A stretch of 64,000 nucleotides of DNA from Pseudomonas synxantha (GTDB lineage: Bacteria; Pseudomonadota; Gammaproteobacteria; Pseudomonadales; Pseudomonadaceae): contig NZ_LT629786.1 in the NCBI RefSeq assembly GCF_900105675.1, forward strand, positions 186,001 through 250,000, read 5' to 3'. Positions 1 to 8,784 of this stretch are shown here, one piece after another. The notes beneath the pieces are model-generated. The model saw only the letters and a program-made list of their open reading frames with translations, ran no database searches and was not told where the DNA came from. Each line of letters begins with the position of its first letter. Within the stretch, counting starts at the first letter, position 1. A program made the translations under genes and the position numbers.

Positions 1-57
1 AGCCGCATCGACCTCGGCGGTCACGAACGCATCAGCCTGGGACGCCGCCCGTGCTGA
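1..57 (+). CDS. prmC: Release factor glutamine methyltransferase PrmC (3' end only)
   Basis: Only the last 18 codons are in the window. They read in frame to a TGA at 55-57 and end in D-L-G-G-H-E-R-I-S-L-G-R-R, the usual PrmC/HemK C-terminus. PrmC methylates the glutamine of the GGQ motif in release factors. The downstream moeB start (GTG at 51) overlaps this stop, and prmC-moeB-murI is the normal Pseudomonas order. The call rests on a short tail plus gene order. Confidence 0.7.
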   Translation, partial: SRIDLGGHERISLGRRPC

Positions 58-806
58 CCGATCAGGAGCTGTTGCGCTATAGCCGGCAGATTTTGTTGCA
101 GCATGTCGACGTTGAAGGCCAGTTGCGCCTGAAACAGAGTCGCGCGCTGATCGTCGGCCTGGGTGGCCTGGGCGCACCGGTTGCGCTGTATCTCGCCGCT
201 GCCGGTGTGGGTGAGTTGCACCTGGCCGACTTTGACACGGTTGACCTGACCAACCTGCAACGCCAGATCATCCATGATACCGACAGCGTAGGGCAGACCA
301 AGGTCGATTCGGCCCAGCGTCGGCTGAGCGCGATCAACCCTGAAATCACCTTGGTCGCCCATCGCACGGCGCTGGATGCCGACTCGCTGGCCGCCGCCGT
401 AGTCGCAGTGGACGTGGTGCTTGATTGCAGCGACAACTTCTCCACCCGCGAAGCGGTCAACGCTGCCTGTGTCGCCGCCGACAAGCCGTTGATCAGTGGC
501 GCGGCGATTCGCCTGGAGGGGCAATTGTCGGTATTCGATCCACGGCGCGCCGACAGCCCGTGCTACCACTGTTTATATGGGCACGGCAGCGACACCGAGC
601 TGACCTGCAGTGAAGCCGGGGTAGTCGGGCCGTTAGTAGGCCTGGTCGGCAGCTTGCAAGCGCTGGAAGCCTTGAAACTGCTGGCGGGTTTTGGTGAGCC
701 ACTGGTGGGCCGGCTGTTGCTGATCGATGCCCTGACCACGCGCTTTCGCGAGCTGCGCGTCAAGCGCGACCCTGGCTGCAGCGTCTGCGGACCCCAGCAT
801 GGTTAA
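51..806 (+). CDS. moeB: Molybdopterin-synthase adenylyltransferase MoeB
   Basis: This 251-residue protein belongs to the ThiF/MoeB/E1 family. MoeB adenylates the C-terminal glycine of MoaD so that it can be sulfurated during molybdopterin synthesis. The Rossmann nucleotide loop GLGGLG is at residues 36-41, followed by the [13 protein letters not shown] segment (61-72). Two zinc-binding CxxC pairs are at C171/C174 and C243/C246, as in E. coli MoeB. The start is a GTG overlapping the prmC stop, which suggests translational coupling. The 3' end overlaps the murI start by 8 nt. A ThiF-like role is possible but the length and context fit MoeB. Confidence 0.93.
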   Translation: MLTDQELLRYSRQILLQHVDVEGQLRLKQSRALIVGLGGLGAPVALYLAAAGVGELHLADFDTVDLTNLQRQIIHDTDSVGQTKVDSAQRRLSAINPEITLVAHRTALDADSLAAAVVAVDVVLDCSDNFSTREAVNAACVAADKPLISGAAIRLEGQLSVFDPRRADSPCYHCLYGHGSDTELTCSEAGVVGPLVGLVGSLQALEALKLLAGFGEPLVGRLLLIDALTTRFRELRVKRDPGCSVCGPQHG

Positions 807-1593
807 GGGCGCGCCCATCGGTGTGTTCGACTCCGGCATTGGTGGCCTGACGGTGCTGGAGGAAATCCAGCAATTATTGCCGCATGAGTCACTGTTGTAC
901 GTGGCCGACTGTGGGCATATCCCTTATGGCGAGAAAACCCCGGCATTCATTCTCGAGCGTTCCCGTTCCGTCGCTGAGTTTTTCCGCGAGCGCGGCGCGA
1001 AGGCGTTTGTGATTGCCTGTAACACGGCCACCGTCGCCGCCGTTGCCGATTTGCGCCGGGACTACCCCGATTGGCCGTTGGTCGGCATGGAGCCTGCGGT
1101 CAAGCCCGCCGCTGCTGCCACGCGCAGTGGCGTTGTCGGTGTGCTCGCCACCACTGGCACCCTGCAAAGCGCCAAGTTCGCCGCCTTGCTCGACCGCTTC
1201 GCCACCGATGTGCGGGTGATTACCCAGCCGTGTCCGGGCCTTGTGGAGTTGATCGAAACCGGCGACCTGGACAGTGCTGTCTTGCACAAGCTGTTGCAGG
1301 GCTATGTCGAACCGCTGATCAGCGCCGGTTGCGACACCATCATCCTGGGTTGCACCCACTATCCCTTCCTCAAGCCACTGCTGGCGCAGATGCTCCCCCC
1401 CAACATCATCCTCATTGATACCGGCGCCGCCGTGGCGCGCCAGCTCAAGCGCTTATTGGGTGAGCGCGACCTGCTGGCCGCTGGCGATCCTGAACCTGCA
1501 CAGTTCTGGACCAGCGGTGATCTGTTTCACTTAAGAAAAATCCTACCGACACTATGGAAACAGCCCGGAATTGTGCGAAGCTTTGCTTCGTGA
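799..1593 (+). CDS. murI: Glutamate racemase MurI
   Basis: MurI converts L-glutamate to D-glutamate for peptidoglycan synthesis in the cytoplasm. The 264-residue protein has the N-terminal [11 protein letters not shown] motif (residues 10-20). The two catalytic cysteines are visible: C74 in ACNTATVAA and C185 in LGCTHYPFL. Length is normal for the family. The gene overlaps moeB by 8 nt, so it is probably translated from the same transcript. No convincing terminator follows. Confidence 0.96.
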   Translation: MVKGAPIGVFDSGIGGLTVLEEIQQLLPHESLLYVADCGHIPYGEKTPAFILERSRSVAEFFRERGAKAFVIACNTATVAAVADLRRDYPDWPLVGMEPAVKPAAAATRSGVVGVLATTGTLQSAKFAALLDRFATDVRVITQPCPGLVELIETGDLDSAVLHKLLQGYVEPLISAGCDTIILGCTHYPFLKPLLAQMLPPNIILIDTGAAVARQLKRLLGERDLLAAGDPEPAQFWTSGDLFHLRKILPTLWKQPGIVRSFAS

Positions 1594-1703
1594 AAATTTC
1601 GTGAAATGCGCTGAAAAAAGCTGAACTTCCGTCTATGCCTCAGCTTCTATAGCCAGTTAGCCTGTTTAAAACCATATAACTTCGTTCGGAAAGGATGTTT
1701 CTT

Positions 1704-2222
1704 ATGAAGCGCTTGTTCTGTTTGGCTGCGATTGCGGCCGCTGTGTTGGGACACTCTGTTTCAGCCCAGGCCGCTGGCCTGGAGTTCGGGTTGGGGAGCA
1801 CCAGTGATTCGACGTTGACCTATCGACTGGGCCTGACCTCGGATTGGGATAAGAGCTGGATGCAAAGCAACGTTGGCCGTCTGACCGGCTACTGGAGCGG
1901 CGCTTATACCTATTGGGAAGGTGATGACCGTGCAGGGGCAAGCAGCCTGTCGTTCTCGCCGGTGTTTGTGTATGAATTTGCCGGCGAGTCGGTCAAACCC
2001 TACATCGAAGCCGGTATCGGGGTGGCACTGTTCTCCCGCACCCGTCTGGAAGACAACAACATCGGCCAATCTTTTCAGTTCGAAGACCGCCTGGGTTTCG
2101 GCCTGCGCTTCAACGGCGGGCATGAAGTGGGCATTCGCGCCACGCACTATTCCAACGCCGGTATCAGCAGCAATAACGATGGGGTAGAGAGCTACTCGTT
2201 GCACTACACCATGCCGCTGTAA
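1704..2222 (+). CDS. pagL: Lipid A 3-O-deacylase (PagL family)
   Basis: The 172-residue product has a signal peptide (residues 1-23, cleavage after AQA) and a small beta-barrel pattern, as expected for the outer-membrane enzyme PagL that removes the 3-O acyl chain of lipid A. The PagL catalytic triad H-x-S plus a later Glu is present as H148, S150 and E162, with the same spacing as in the P. aeruginosa enzyme (H126/S128/E140). The protein ends in TMPL. I chose the ATG at 1704 because GGAAAGG at 1688-1694 lies 9 nt upstream of it, while it abuts the in-frame ATG at 1695. The gene is monocistronic and followed by a REP pair. Confidence 0.85.
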   Translation: MKRLFCLAAIAAAVLGHSVSAQAAGLEFGLGSTSDSTLTYRLGLTSDWDKSWMQSNVGRLTGYWSGAYTYWEGDDRAGASSLSFSPVFVYEFAGESVKPYIEAGIGVALFSRTRLEDNNIGQSFQFEDRLGFGLRFNGGHEVGIRATHYSNAGISSNNDGVESYSLHYTMPL

Positions 2223-2227
2223 GCAAT

Positions 2228-2325
2228 GTAGGAACGAGCTTGCTCGCGAAGAACGTCAACGATAACGCAGTGAATCTGGGTTGACGTGGCGCGTTCAGAT
2301 TTTTCGCGAGCAAGCTCGTTCCTAC
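2228..2325. repeat. Inverted REP pair (GTAGGAACGAGCTTGCTCGC type)
   Basis: Two inverted arms, GTAGGAACGAGCTTGCTCGCG at the left and its reverse complement at the right, bracket about 55 nt. This is one of the two common P. fluorescens REP families, arranged as a REPIN. It lies between the ends of pagL and the convergent YkgJ-like gene. Confidence 0.85.
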
Positions 2326-2328
2326 AGG

Positions 2329-2634
2329 TCAGCGATAGACCGTGGCGATGCCTTCGCGCTCTTCCAGGCATTCCGGCGCACCCATCTCAAATTCCCGGCA
2401 GATCAATGGCCGAAGCGCGTAAATCGTGCACATCATCGTGTCCCGGTCCAGCGCGGCGCACCAGCCGTCGTCCAGGCGCAGCATCACTTCACCGCCCCAA
2501 TCGTCGGTATCGATAAAGCGCTGCGGTACACCGGTGTCGGTGATCAGCATGACCTCCAACTGGCAGCAGCAGGCCGCACACGTCGAGCAGGTGACGGCAG
2601 GTTCGGTGATTTGGATATGGGGGATGTTGGTCAT
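2329..2634 (-). CDS. YkgJ-family cysteine cluster protein
   Basis: This small protein of 101 residues carries a cysteine cluster (CSTCAACCCQLE near residue 16, then C59, C69, C79 and C89), typical of the YkgJ/UPF0153 family of putative Zn- or Fe-chelating proteins of unknown function. Conserved pieces include R-F-I-D, W-C-A-A-L-D and I-Y-A-L-R-P-x-x-C-R-E-F. It lies 54 nt beyond the last gene of the putative light-regulated operon on the same strand, so read-through is possible. No catalytic role can be assigned. Confidence 0.8.
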   Translation of the reverse strand: MTNIPHIQITEPAVTCSTCAACCCQLEVMLITDTGVPQRFIDTDDWGGEVMLRLDDGWCAALDRDTMMCTIYALRPLICREFEMGAPECLEEREGIATVYR

Positions 2635-2688
2635 AGGCGCGCAGTGTAAGGCAAGTCGGTCAGGCGCGTATTAAAGCTCGGACGGGCG

Positions 2689-3180
2689 TCAATTCTCCAA
2701 TCCCCGTGCGACCCTATGCAGCAAGGGAAACAGCATGGCCCATAACAACGCCAGGCCGATCAATGTGGCTGAGGTTGCGTAGCCAAAACTCACCCCCGCC
2801 AACTGGCTGCCTGCGTAATAAGACAGAGGCCCGCCCACCGCGCCCAGCAGGCTGGCAAGCCACCAGGGCCGTGCGCTCCAGGCCAGGCAATGGCGCAAGG
2901 TCGTGGCCAGCAATGCCCATAACAACATCAACCAGAATGGAATCATCGGCCCGGGCTCGCTGAAGTGGAAAACTCCCAGGGTGCGTAATAGCGTGTCCAG
3001 CAGCGTGCCTGCGAGTGTCACTGTCACGATAAGCACGCCGTCATCCGCCGGCGAACTTATCCACAGCCAATGGATTCCCAGTACCGCCACGCCCACCAGC
3101 AGCCACAGACTATCGCCGCCAAGCACGCAGGCAAACCAGCCGCACTGGAACAGCACGGCATTGGCCAAGGGTTTAAGCAC
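2689..3180 (-). CDS. DUF2878 family membrane protein
   Basis: The protein has 163 residues and is very hydrophobic, with about five predicted membrane segments. It matches the DUF2878 pattern (an N-terminal ANAVLFQCGWFACVLGG and a middle stretch around GPMIPFWLMLLWALLATTL). I start it at the GTG at 3178-3180, which overlaps the stop of the upstream methyltransferase gene (GTGCTTAA). Longer in-frame starts lie wholly inside that gene. It is the last member of the minus-strand block that starts at 10.7 kb. DUF2878 genes often sit beside cfa/DUF1365/SDR genes in proteobacteria; the function is unknown. Confidence 0.75.
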   Translation of the reverse strand: MLKPLANAVLFQCGWFACVLGGDSLWLLVGVAVLGIHWLWISSPADDGVLIVTVTLAGTLLDTLLRTLGVFHFSEPGPMIPFWLMLLWALLATTLRHCLAWSARPWWLASLLGAVGGPLSYYAGSQLAGVSFGYATSATLIGLALLWAMLFPLLHRVARGLEN

Positions 3181-4444
3181 TGAAGCGCCCGAGCAACGGT
3201 GGGTTGATCGCCGCCGGTTTGGCCAGCAGCAATTGCGCCGTACCAATGGAGCGTTCCATGAAGCCGCCCTCGCAGTAGCACAGGTAAAACTCCCACAAAC
3301 GCAGGAAGTACTCGTCGTAGCCCAATTCGGTGAGGCGGCCATGGGCGCGACGAAAGTTCTCATGCCACAGGCGCAGGGTGCGTGCGTAGTGCAGGCCGAA
3401 GTCTTCCATGTGCAACAGGTTCATGTCTGTGTCGCGGCTGACGATCTGCAGCATGTTTTGTACACAGGGCAAGGCGCCGCCAGGGAAGATATAGCGCTGG
3501 ATAAAGTCGACGCTGCGCTTGGCCTGCTCGAAGCGTTGTTCGCGGATGGTGATGGCTTGTAGCAGCATCAGGCCGTCGGGCTTGAGCAAATGGGCACATT
3601 GCTTGAAATAGGTGGGCAGGAAGCGATGGCCCACTGCTTCGATCATTTCGATCGATACCAGCTTGTCGTACGTGCCGGTGAGGTCACGATAGTCGCTTAG
3701 CAGCAAGGTCACCTGATCTTGCAGGCCCAGTGCCTGGATGCGTTGCGCGGTGTAGGCGAACTGCTCCTTGGACAAGGTCGTGGTGGTGACCTTGCAACCG
3801 TAGTGCTGCGCCGCATACAGCGCCATGCTGCCCCAGCCGGTGCCGATTTCCAGCAGATGGTCACTGGGCTTGAGCGCCAGCTTCTGGCAGATACGCGCCA
3901 ACTTGTTCAGTTGCGCCTGTTCCAGGGTGTCATCGGGCGTCAGGAACTGCGCCGCCGAGTACATCATGGTGGGGTCGAGGAACTCTTCGAACAGGTCGTT
4001 GCCCAGGTCGTAATGGGCGGCAATGTTTTTCTGCGCACCCTTGCGCGTGTTGCGGTTGAGCCAATGCAAGCCTTGGGTGAACGGCCGGGCCAGGCGTGCC
4101 AGGCCACCCTCCATGGCGTCGAGAACGTCCAGGTTGCTGACCATCACCCGGACCACGGCGGTAAGGTCCGGGCTGGTCCAGTAACCGTGGATAAACGCTT
4201 CGCCGGCACCGATTGAACCATTGGCCGCCACCAGGCCCCAGGCCGCCGAGTCGAGAATCTGGATCTCCCCCAGCAGGCGTGCTTCCCGGGCGCCGAAGAC
4301 TTGTCGCTCGCCATCTTCGATGATCACCAACTGACCATGGCGCAATTGGCTGAACTGGCGCAGCACGCCCTTGCGCAACAAGGCGGCGGTCACACCGTTG
4401 ACGTTCAGGCGGTTGGCCTTGACCGATAAGCTAGGGGATTTCAT
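3173..4444 (-). CDS. cfa: Cyclopropane-fatty-acyl-phospholipid synthase family methyltransferase
   Basis: The 423-residue protein is a SAM-dependent methyltransferase of the CFA synthase family, acting on unsaturated acyl chains of membrane phospholipids. The C-terminal two thirds hold the hallmarks AAHYDLGNDLFEEFLD, MMYSAAQF, the SAM loop LEIGTGWGSMALYAA, and FIQRYIFPGG. I start it at the ATG at 4444 (MKSPSLSVKAN), which overlaps the end of the DUF1365 gene by 14 nt. In P. putida a light-induced paralog (ufaM) makes furan fatty acids. The photolyase/MerR context here makes that a plausible alternative to a classical Cfa. The family is certain, the exact product is not. Confidence 0.88.
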   Translation of the reverse strand: MKSPSLSVKANRLNVNGVTAALLRKGVLRQFSQLRHGQLVIIEDGERQVFGAREARLLGEIQILDSAAWGLVAANGSIGAGEAFIHGYWTSPDLTAVVRVMVSNLDVLDAMEGGLARLARPFTQGLHWLNRNTRKGAQKNIAAHYDLGNDLFEEFLDPTMMYSAAQFLTPDDTLEQAQLNKLARICQKLALKPSDHLLEIGTGWGSMALYAAQHYGCKVTTTTLSKEQFAYTAQRIQALGLQDQVTLLLSDYRDLTGTYDKLVSIEMIEAVGHRFLPTYFKQCAHLLKPDGLMLLQAITIREQRFEQAKRSVDFIQRYIFPGGALPCVQNMLQIVSRDTDMNLLHMEDFGLHYARTLRLWHENFRRAHGRLTELGYDEYFLRLWEFYLCYCEGGFMERSIGTAQLLLAKPAAINPPLLGRFSA

Positions 4445-5240
4445 GGTGGCGATCCTTGGTGTACCCAACTGCGGTGCGAGAGACGCCATCGGCGGCCCGG
4501 TGGGGGAAAATCGGTGTGCGCTTGAGCAGTAGGCGCAAGGCTTGCCAGTAGATCGCCAGGCAAGTCTTGGCGGTCATCCAGGGAAAACGCCATAAATAAC
4601 CATGCAGACTGGCGCGGCTCAGAGGTTGCCGTTCCAGGCTCAGGGTGGCGTCGAAGAGTTTCTGTGGGCCCTGCCAGTCGGCCATGTGCACGCCGAGCCT
4701 GGCGGCAGGCGGGCTGAAACTCATGCGGTATTCCAGGTCGCGCGGTAAAAAGGGCGACACATGAAAAGCCTTGGCCACGGCGAAATGCTGGTGCTCATCG
4801 GCGGCGAGCGCCTGGGCCGGCAGCACGTAGTGATAGCGCTCGCGCCAGGGGGTGTTGGTCACTTCACACAGGATCGCGGCCAATCGTCCGTCGGCCTCGA
4901 AGCAGTAGAAGAAACTCACAGGATTAAAAGCCAGGCCCCAACTGCGGGCCTGGGTCAGTAGGCAGATAACGCCCCGGGGTGTATGCCCCAGTGCCTTGCC
5001 GACTTCGTGGCGCACGGCATCGCTCAAGCTCATGCCGTGGCGGGTGAATTCACGCAGATAGTCCTGCTGGCGGAAACCGAAGGGCGCCAAGCGACTTGGG
5101 CCGGCCATGGGCGACAGGCCAAGCACTTCATCCTCTTCGCTGAGGTCCAGGTACAGCAGGCCGATGCGGTAGCGAAAGGCGTGGGCCCTGGGCGCAAACC
5201 GGCGATGGGCGATCCAGCCGCTGTACAGGGCACTATTCAT
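4431..5240 (-). CDS. DUF1365 domain-containing protein
   Basis: The 269-residue protein matches DUF1365 over its whole length: HRRFAPRAHAFRY near the N-terminus, ICLLTQARSWGLAFNPVSFF in the middle, and FHVSPFLPRDLEYRM later. The function is unknown, but the family is nearly always encoded between an FAD-dependent amine-oxidase-like protein and a CFA-like methyltransferase, as here. The start ATG at 5238-5240 overlaps the upstream stop in an ATGA. A role in fatty-acid modification at the membrane is inference from neighbours only. Confidence 0.85.
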   Translation of the reverse strand: MNSALYSGWIAHRRFAPRAHAFRYRIGLLYLDLSEEDEVLGLSPMAGPSRLAPFGFRQQDYLREFTRHGMSLSDAVRHEVGKALGHTPRGVICLLTQARSWGLAFNPVSFFYCFEADGRLAAILCEVTNTPWRERYHYVLPAQALAADEHQHFAVAKAFHVSPFLPRDLEYRMSFSPPAARLGVHMADWQGPQKLFDATLSLERQPLSRASLHGYLWRFPWMTAKTCLAIYWQALRLLLKRTPIFPHRAADGVSRTAVGYTKDRHHEIP

Positions 5241-6484
5241 AGGGCTTCCCCAAAGGCTTGGGCCACGCGCAGGGCACTGACCACTCCGTCTTCGTGAAAA
5301 CCGTTGGCCCAGTAGGCACCGCAGTAGAAGGTGTTGCGCGCACCGTGCAGTTCTTCCCAGCGGGCTTGAGCGGCCACGGCGGCCAGGCTGTACTGCGGAT
5401 GGGCATAGGTGTAGCGCGCAAGGATCTTCAACGGGTTGATCATCTGCGTCTGGTTGAGGCTGACGCAAAAGGTGGTGGTGCTGTCGATACCTTGCAGAAT
5501 GTTCATGTCGTAGGTCACAGCCGCCTGAGGCTGCTGGTTGCCGGTCAGCCGGTAATTCCAGCTGGCCCAGGCCAGTTTGCGGTCGGGCAGCAGGCGCGTG
5601 TCGGTGTGCAGCACCACGTCGTTGTTGGCGTAGGGCAGCGCACCGAGGATCTCCTGTTCAGCCTGGCTGGGATCGGCGAGCAAGGCCAGGGCCTGATCGC
5701 TGTGGCAGGCGAACACCACACGGTCGAAGGTTTCGCTGCCGGCGGGACTGTGGATAACCACGCCATCGTCCGTGCGTTGCACCTTATGCACAGGGCAATT
5801 GAGTCGTACTTGTTCGATAAAGCTGCGGGTCAGCGGTTCGATATAGCGGCTGGAGCCGCCTTCGATCACGCACCATTGCGGGCGGTTGCTCACCGAGAGC
5901 AAGCCGTGGTTCTTGAAGAAGCGCACAAAGAACTGCAGCGGAAAGTTGAGCATGTCGGCCAGGGACATCGACCAGATTGCCGCGCCCATCGGCACGATGT
6001 AGTGCCGGATAAACCTGGGGCCATAGCCGCCGGCTGCAAGATAGTCGCCGAGGGTCATCTCGGCGCTGATGCGCTGCGCTTGCAGGTCCAGGGGGGCCTG
6101 GCGGTTGAAGCGCAGGATATCGCGCAACATGCCCCAGAAGCCCGGCGACAGAAGATTGCGGCGCTGGGCAAACAGGCTGTTGAGGTTGTTGCCGTTGTAC
6201 TCGAAGCCGGTGCTTTGGTCGCACACCGAAAAACTCATCTCGGTGGGTTTGAATTTGACGCCAATCTGGCCCAGCAGGCGGATGAAATTAGGGTAGGTCC
6301 AGTCATTGAACACAATGAAGCCTGTGTCCACCGCATAGCTTTTTCCCTCAACTGTCACGTTGGCCGTATGGGTATGCCCGCCGATGCAGTCACCCGCTTC
6401 GAACAAGGTAATGTCGTGGCGGCGGCTGAGCAGGTAGGCGCTGGTCAGCCCGGCGATGCCGCTGCCGATGATGGCGATCTTCAC
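5237..6484 (-). CDS. FAD/NAD(P)-dependent oxidoreductase (amine-oxidase fold)
   Basis: The protein has 415 residues starting VKIAIIGSGIAGLTSAYLL, with the FAD-binding GxGxxG at residues 7-12, followed by E-A-G-D-x-x-G-G-H-T. It resembles the amine-oxidase-like flavoproteins encoded beside CFA-type methyltransferases, some of which desaturate acyl chains in furan-fatty-acid synthesis. The GTG start at 6482-6484 overlaps the stop of the SDR gene. The 3' end overlaps the DUF1365 start by 4 nt, so the genes look translationally coupled. The substrate is not determined. Confidence 0.85.
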   Translation of the reverse strand: MKIAIIGSGIAGLTSAYLLSRRHDITLFEAGDCIGGHTHTANVTVEGKSYAVDTGFIVFNDWTYPNFIRLLGQIGVKFKPTEMSFSVCDQSTGFEYNGNNLNSLFAQRRNLLSPGFWGMLRDILRFNRQAPLDLQAQRISAEMTLGDYLAAGGYGPRFIRHYIVPMGAAIWSMSLADMLNFPLQFFVRFFKNHGLLSVSNRPQWCVIEGGSSRYIEPLTRSFIEQVRLNCPVHKVQRTDDGVVIHSPAGSETFDRVVFACHSDQALALLADPSQAEQEILGALPYANNDVVLHTDTRLLPDRKLAWASWNYRLTGNQQPQAAVTYDMNILQGIDSTTTFCVSLNQTQMINPLKILARYTYAHPQYSLAAVAAQARWEELHGARNTFYCGAYWANGFHEDGVVSALRVAQAFGEAL

Positions 6485-7260
6485 AGTTCGTCCGTGTGCG
6501 GCGGCGGGCTGCGCAGCATGCGCTTGCCGATAATCAGTTGCGCCCGGTTGGGCAGCTTGGACAAAGGCCACAGGGTGGCGATGAACATCGCCGGGAAGGC
6601 GATCTCCAGCGGGCGTTTTTCCAGTTTTGCAAAGATATGCCGTGCCGCTTTGTTAGCGGACCAGCTCAAGGGCATCGGGAAATCATTGCGCTCGGTCAGC
6701 GGCGTGTCCACAAAGCCAGGGCTGATCACCGTGACGTCAATGTTTTCCGGCGACAGGCTGATGCGCAGGGATTCGAACAGGTAGCGCAGCCCTGCCTTGG
6801 ACGCGCCATAGGCTTCGGCGCGGGGCATTGGCAGATAAGTCACGGCGCTGGCCACGCCCACCAGGTGCGGGGTAAGCCCGGCGCGCAACAGCGGCAGCGC
6901 AGCCTCGATGCAATAACTGCTGGCCAGCAGGTTGGTGCGCACTACGTGCTCGATGATCGAGGAGTCAAATTGCCGGGCGTCGACATATTCACAGGTGCCG
7001 GCATTAAGGATCACCGTGTCCAGGGCACCCCAGACCTCGCCGATACGTTCACCGATCTCGCGCACGGTCTGGCTGTTGGTCAGGTCGCCGGCCACCACCA
7101 GCACTTGCCCCGGATAGCGATGGGCGAGCGCTTCCAGCGGACCTTTGGTGCGGGAGCTGAGTGCCACGTGGGCGCCGCTGTTGAGCAACTCCACGGCCAG
7201 CGCGGCACCGATGCCACTGCTGGCGCCGGTCAACCAATAACGTCGGGGAGCAAGGTTCAT
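6481..7260 (-). CDS. Short-chain dehydrogenase/reductase (SDR)
   Basis: The protein has 259 residues with the SDR cofactor motif TGASSGIG (11-18), NAG at 86-88, and the catalytic set S138, Y151 and K155. The start at 7260 is chosen because GGAG lies just upstream and the ATG sits in an ATGA overlap with the stop of the short ORF at 7257-7349. It is part of the tightly packed phrB-SDR-FAD-DUF1365-cfa run. The substrate is unknown. A hydrophobic C-terminal region (IAFPAMFIATLWPLSKLP) suggests membrane association. Confidence 0.88.
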   Translation of the reverse strand: MNLAPRRYWLTGASSGIGAALAVELLNSGAHVALSSRTKGPLEALAHRYPGQVLVVAGDLTNSQTVREIGERIGEVWGALDTVILNAGTCEYVDARQFDSSIIEHVVRTNLLASSYCIEAALPLLRAGLTPHLVGVASAVTYLPMPRAEAYGASKAGLRYLFESLRISLSPENIDVTVISPGFVDTPLTERNDFPMPLSWSANKAARHIFAKLEKRPLEIAFPAMFIATLWPLSKLPNRAQLIIGKRMLRSPPPHTDEL

Positions 7261-7349
7261 CCCATTCTCCTTTTCAGCCAACTGACGGTACGTCCAAGTA
7301 CCGGTACGTGTTCATATAGCAGGACCAAACCAGCGAAATTGTCACTCAT
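7257..7349 (-). pseudogene. 30-codon ORF, possible in-frame deletion scar of an NTF2-like gene
   Basis: A short open frame starts at ATG 7347-7349, overlapping the phrB stop, and ends in a TGA (7257-7259) that overlaps the SDR start codon as ATGA. The product begins MSDNFAGLV and ends LGRTVSWLKRRMG. In related Pseudomonas operons I recall a gene of about 150 codons for a nuclear-transport-factor-2-like protein between photolyase and SDR. The intact couplings at both ends with almost no middle suggest that an internal in-frame deletion joined its first and last codons. It could also be a functional micropeptide or only a coupling ORF. Confidence 0.45.
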
Positions 7350-8784
7350 GTTCGGCCATCTCCTGACGTGAAGGCAGGCTGCGAAAGGCGGCCAAGGCAC
7401 GCTCCCGGGACTGCTTCAGGTCAACGATGGCCCGCGGGTAATCCGCCACGCCGAACAGGCCGCCGGCCGCTGCCGGGTTATGCACCTCTTTTTTGTTCAG
7501 CGCTGCGAGTTCCGGCAGCCAGCGCTTGATGAAGATGCCATCGCCGTCGAATTTTTCCGATTGGCTCAGCGGGCTGAAAATTCGGAAGTAGGGGGCCGAG
7601 TCGGTGCCGGTCGATGAACTCCACTGCCAGCCGCCGTTGTTGGCCGCCAGGTCGCCGTCGATCAGGTGCCGCATAAAAAAGCGCTCGCCTTCGCGCCAGT
7701 CGATCAGCAGGTTCTTGGTCAGGAACATCGCCACCACCATGCGCAGGCGGTTGTGCATCCACCCGGTTTCCAGCAGTTGGCGCATGGCCGCGTCGATGAT
7801 TGGCAGTCCGGTACGTGCCTGTTGCCAGGCGGCCAGGTCCGCAGGCGCGTCGCGCCAGGCCAGTGCTTCGGTTTCCGGGCGAAAGGCGCGGTGCCTGGAC
7901 ACCCGTGGGTATCCGACCAGGATATGTTTGTAGAACTCGCGCCACAGTAACTCATTGATCCAGGTGATGGCGCCGATGTCGCCGCTTTCGAACTCGCCCT
8001 GGTTGGTTTGCAGCGCGGCGTGCAAGCACTGGCGCGGCGACACTACCCCGGCGGCGAGGTAGGCGGACAGTTGGCTGGTGCCGGGTTTGGCCGGGAAGTC
8101 GCGCTCGTCCTTGTAATAGCTGATCTGCTGGTTGGCGAAGGCGTCGAGACGGCGGCGAGCTTCGTCTTCACCGGCGGGCCAGAGGGCGCGCAAGCTGTCG
8201 CTGGAGGGCTCGAAACCTTCTACCGTTGTCGGCACAGGATCGCTTTTCAACTCAAGCCTGGCCTGCGCCTTGGGCGTTGCGACCAGGCGGGGCAGGGAAG
8301 TGTGCAGGCGGTTGTAGCAGACCTTGCGGAACTGGCTGAACACCTGGAAGTAGGTGCCGGTCTTGGTCAGCACGCTGCCCGGCTGGAACAACAACTGGTC
8401 CAGGTAGCTGTGAAAGGTCACCCCGCGCGCTTCCAGGGCCTTGGCCACCGCAGCATCGCGCTGGCTTTCGTGGATGCCGTATTCCTCGTTGACGTGCACC
8501 GATTCCACCGAAAGTTCCTGGCACACCTCGCTCAACACAGTCGGCGCCTGGTTCCAGGTCGCCGCGTGGCGGATCAACAGCGGGATGTTCAATTCGCCCA
8601 GCGCCACGCTCAACTGGCGCAGGTTGCGCAGCCAGAAGTCAACTTTACACGGCGCGTCATCATGGGCCAGCCACTGCTCGGGCGTGACCAGGTAAATGGC
8701 CACGACCGGGCCGCGCTGGCTCGCGGCAGCCAGGGCGGTGTTGTCGTGCAGGCGCAGGTCGGTGCGCAGCCAGATCAAATGCAT
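7342..8784 (-). CDS. phrB: Deoxyribodipyrimidine photolyase
   Basis: PhrB repairs cyclobutane pyrimidine dimers in DNA using blue light and FAD. The 480-residue protein begins MHLIWLRTDLRLHDN, the antenna-domain start of class I photolyases. The C-terminal FAD domain contains TGWMHNRLRMVVAMFLTKN, DGDLAANNGGWQW and DSAPYFRIFSP, the usual flavin-cradle and substrate motifs. The start is two bases from the MerR gene stop, so the two are co-transcribed. The MerR-phrB pairing and the upstream TGTACA operators argue for photo-induction. Confidence 0.95.
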   Translation of the reverse strand: MHLIWLRTDLRLHDNTALAAASQRGPVVAIYLVTPEQWLAHDDAPCKVDFWLRNLRQLSVALGELNIPLLIRHAATWNQAPTVLSEVCQELSVESVHVNEEYGIHESQRDAAVAKALEARGVTFHSYLDQLLFQPGSVLTKTGTYFQVFSQFRKVCYNRLHTSLPRLVATPKAQARLELKSDPVPTTVEGFEPSSDSLRALWPAGEDEARRRLDAFANQQISYYKDERDFPAKPGTSQLSAYLAAGVVSPRQCLHAALQTNQGEFESGDIGAITWINELLWREFYKHILVGYPRVSRHRAFRPETEALAWRDAPADLAAWQQARTGLPIIDAAMRQLLETGWMHNRLRMVVAMFLTKNLLIDWREGERFFMRHLIDGDLAANNGGWQWSSSTGTDSAPYFRIFSPLSQSEKFDGDGIFIKRWLPELAALNKKEVHNPAAAGGLFGVADYPRAIVDLKQSRERALAAFRSLPSRQEMAEHE

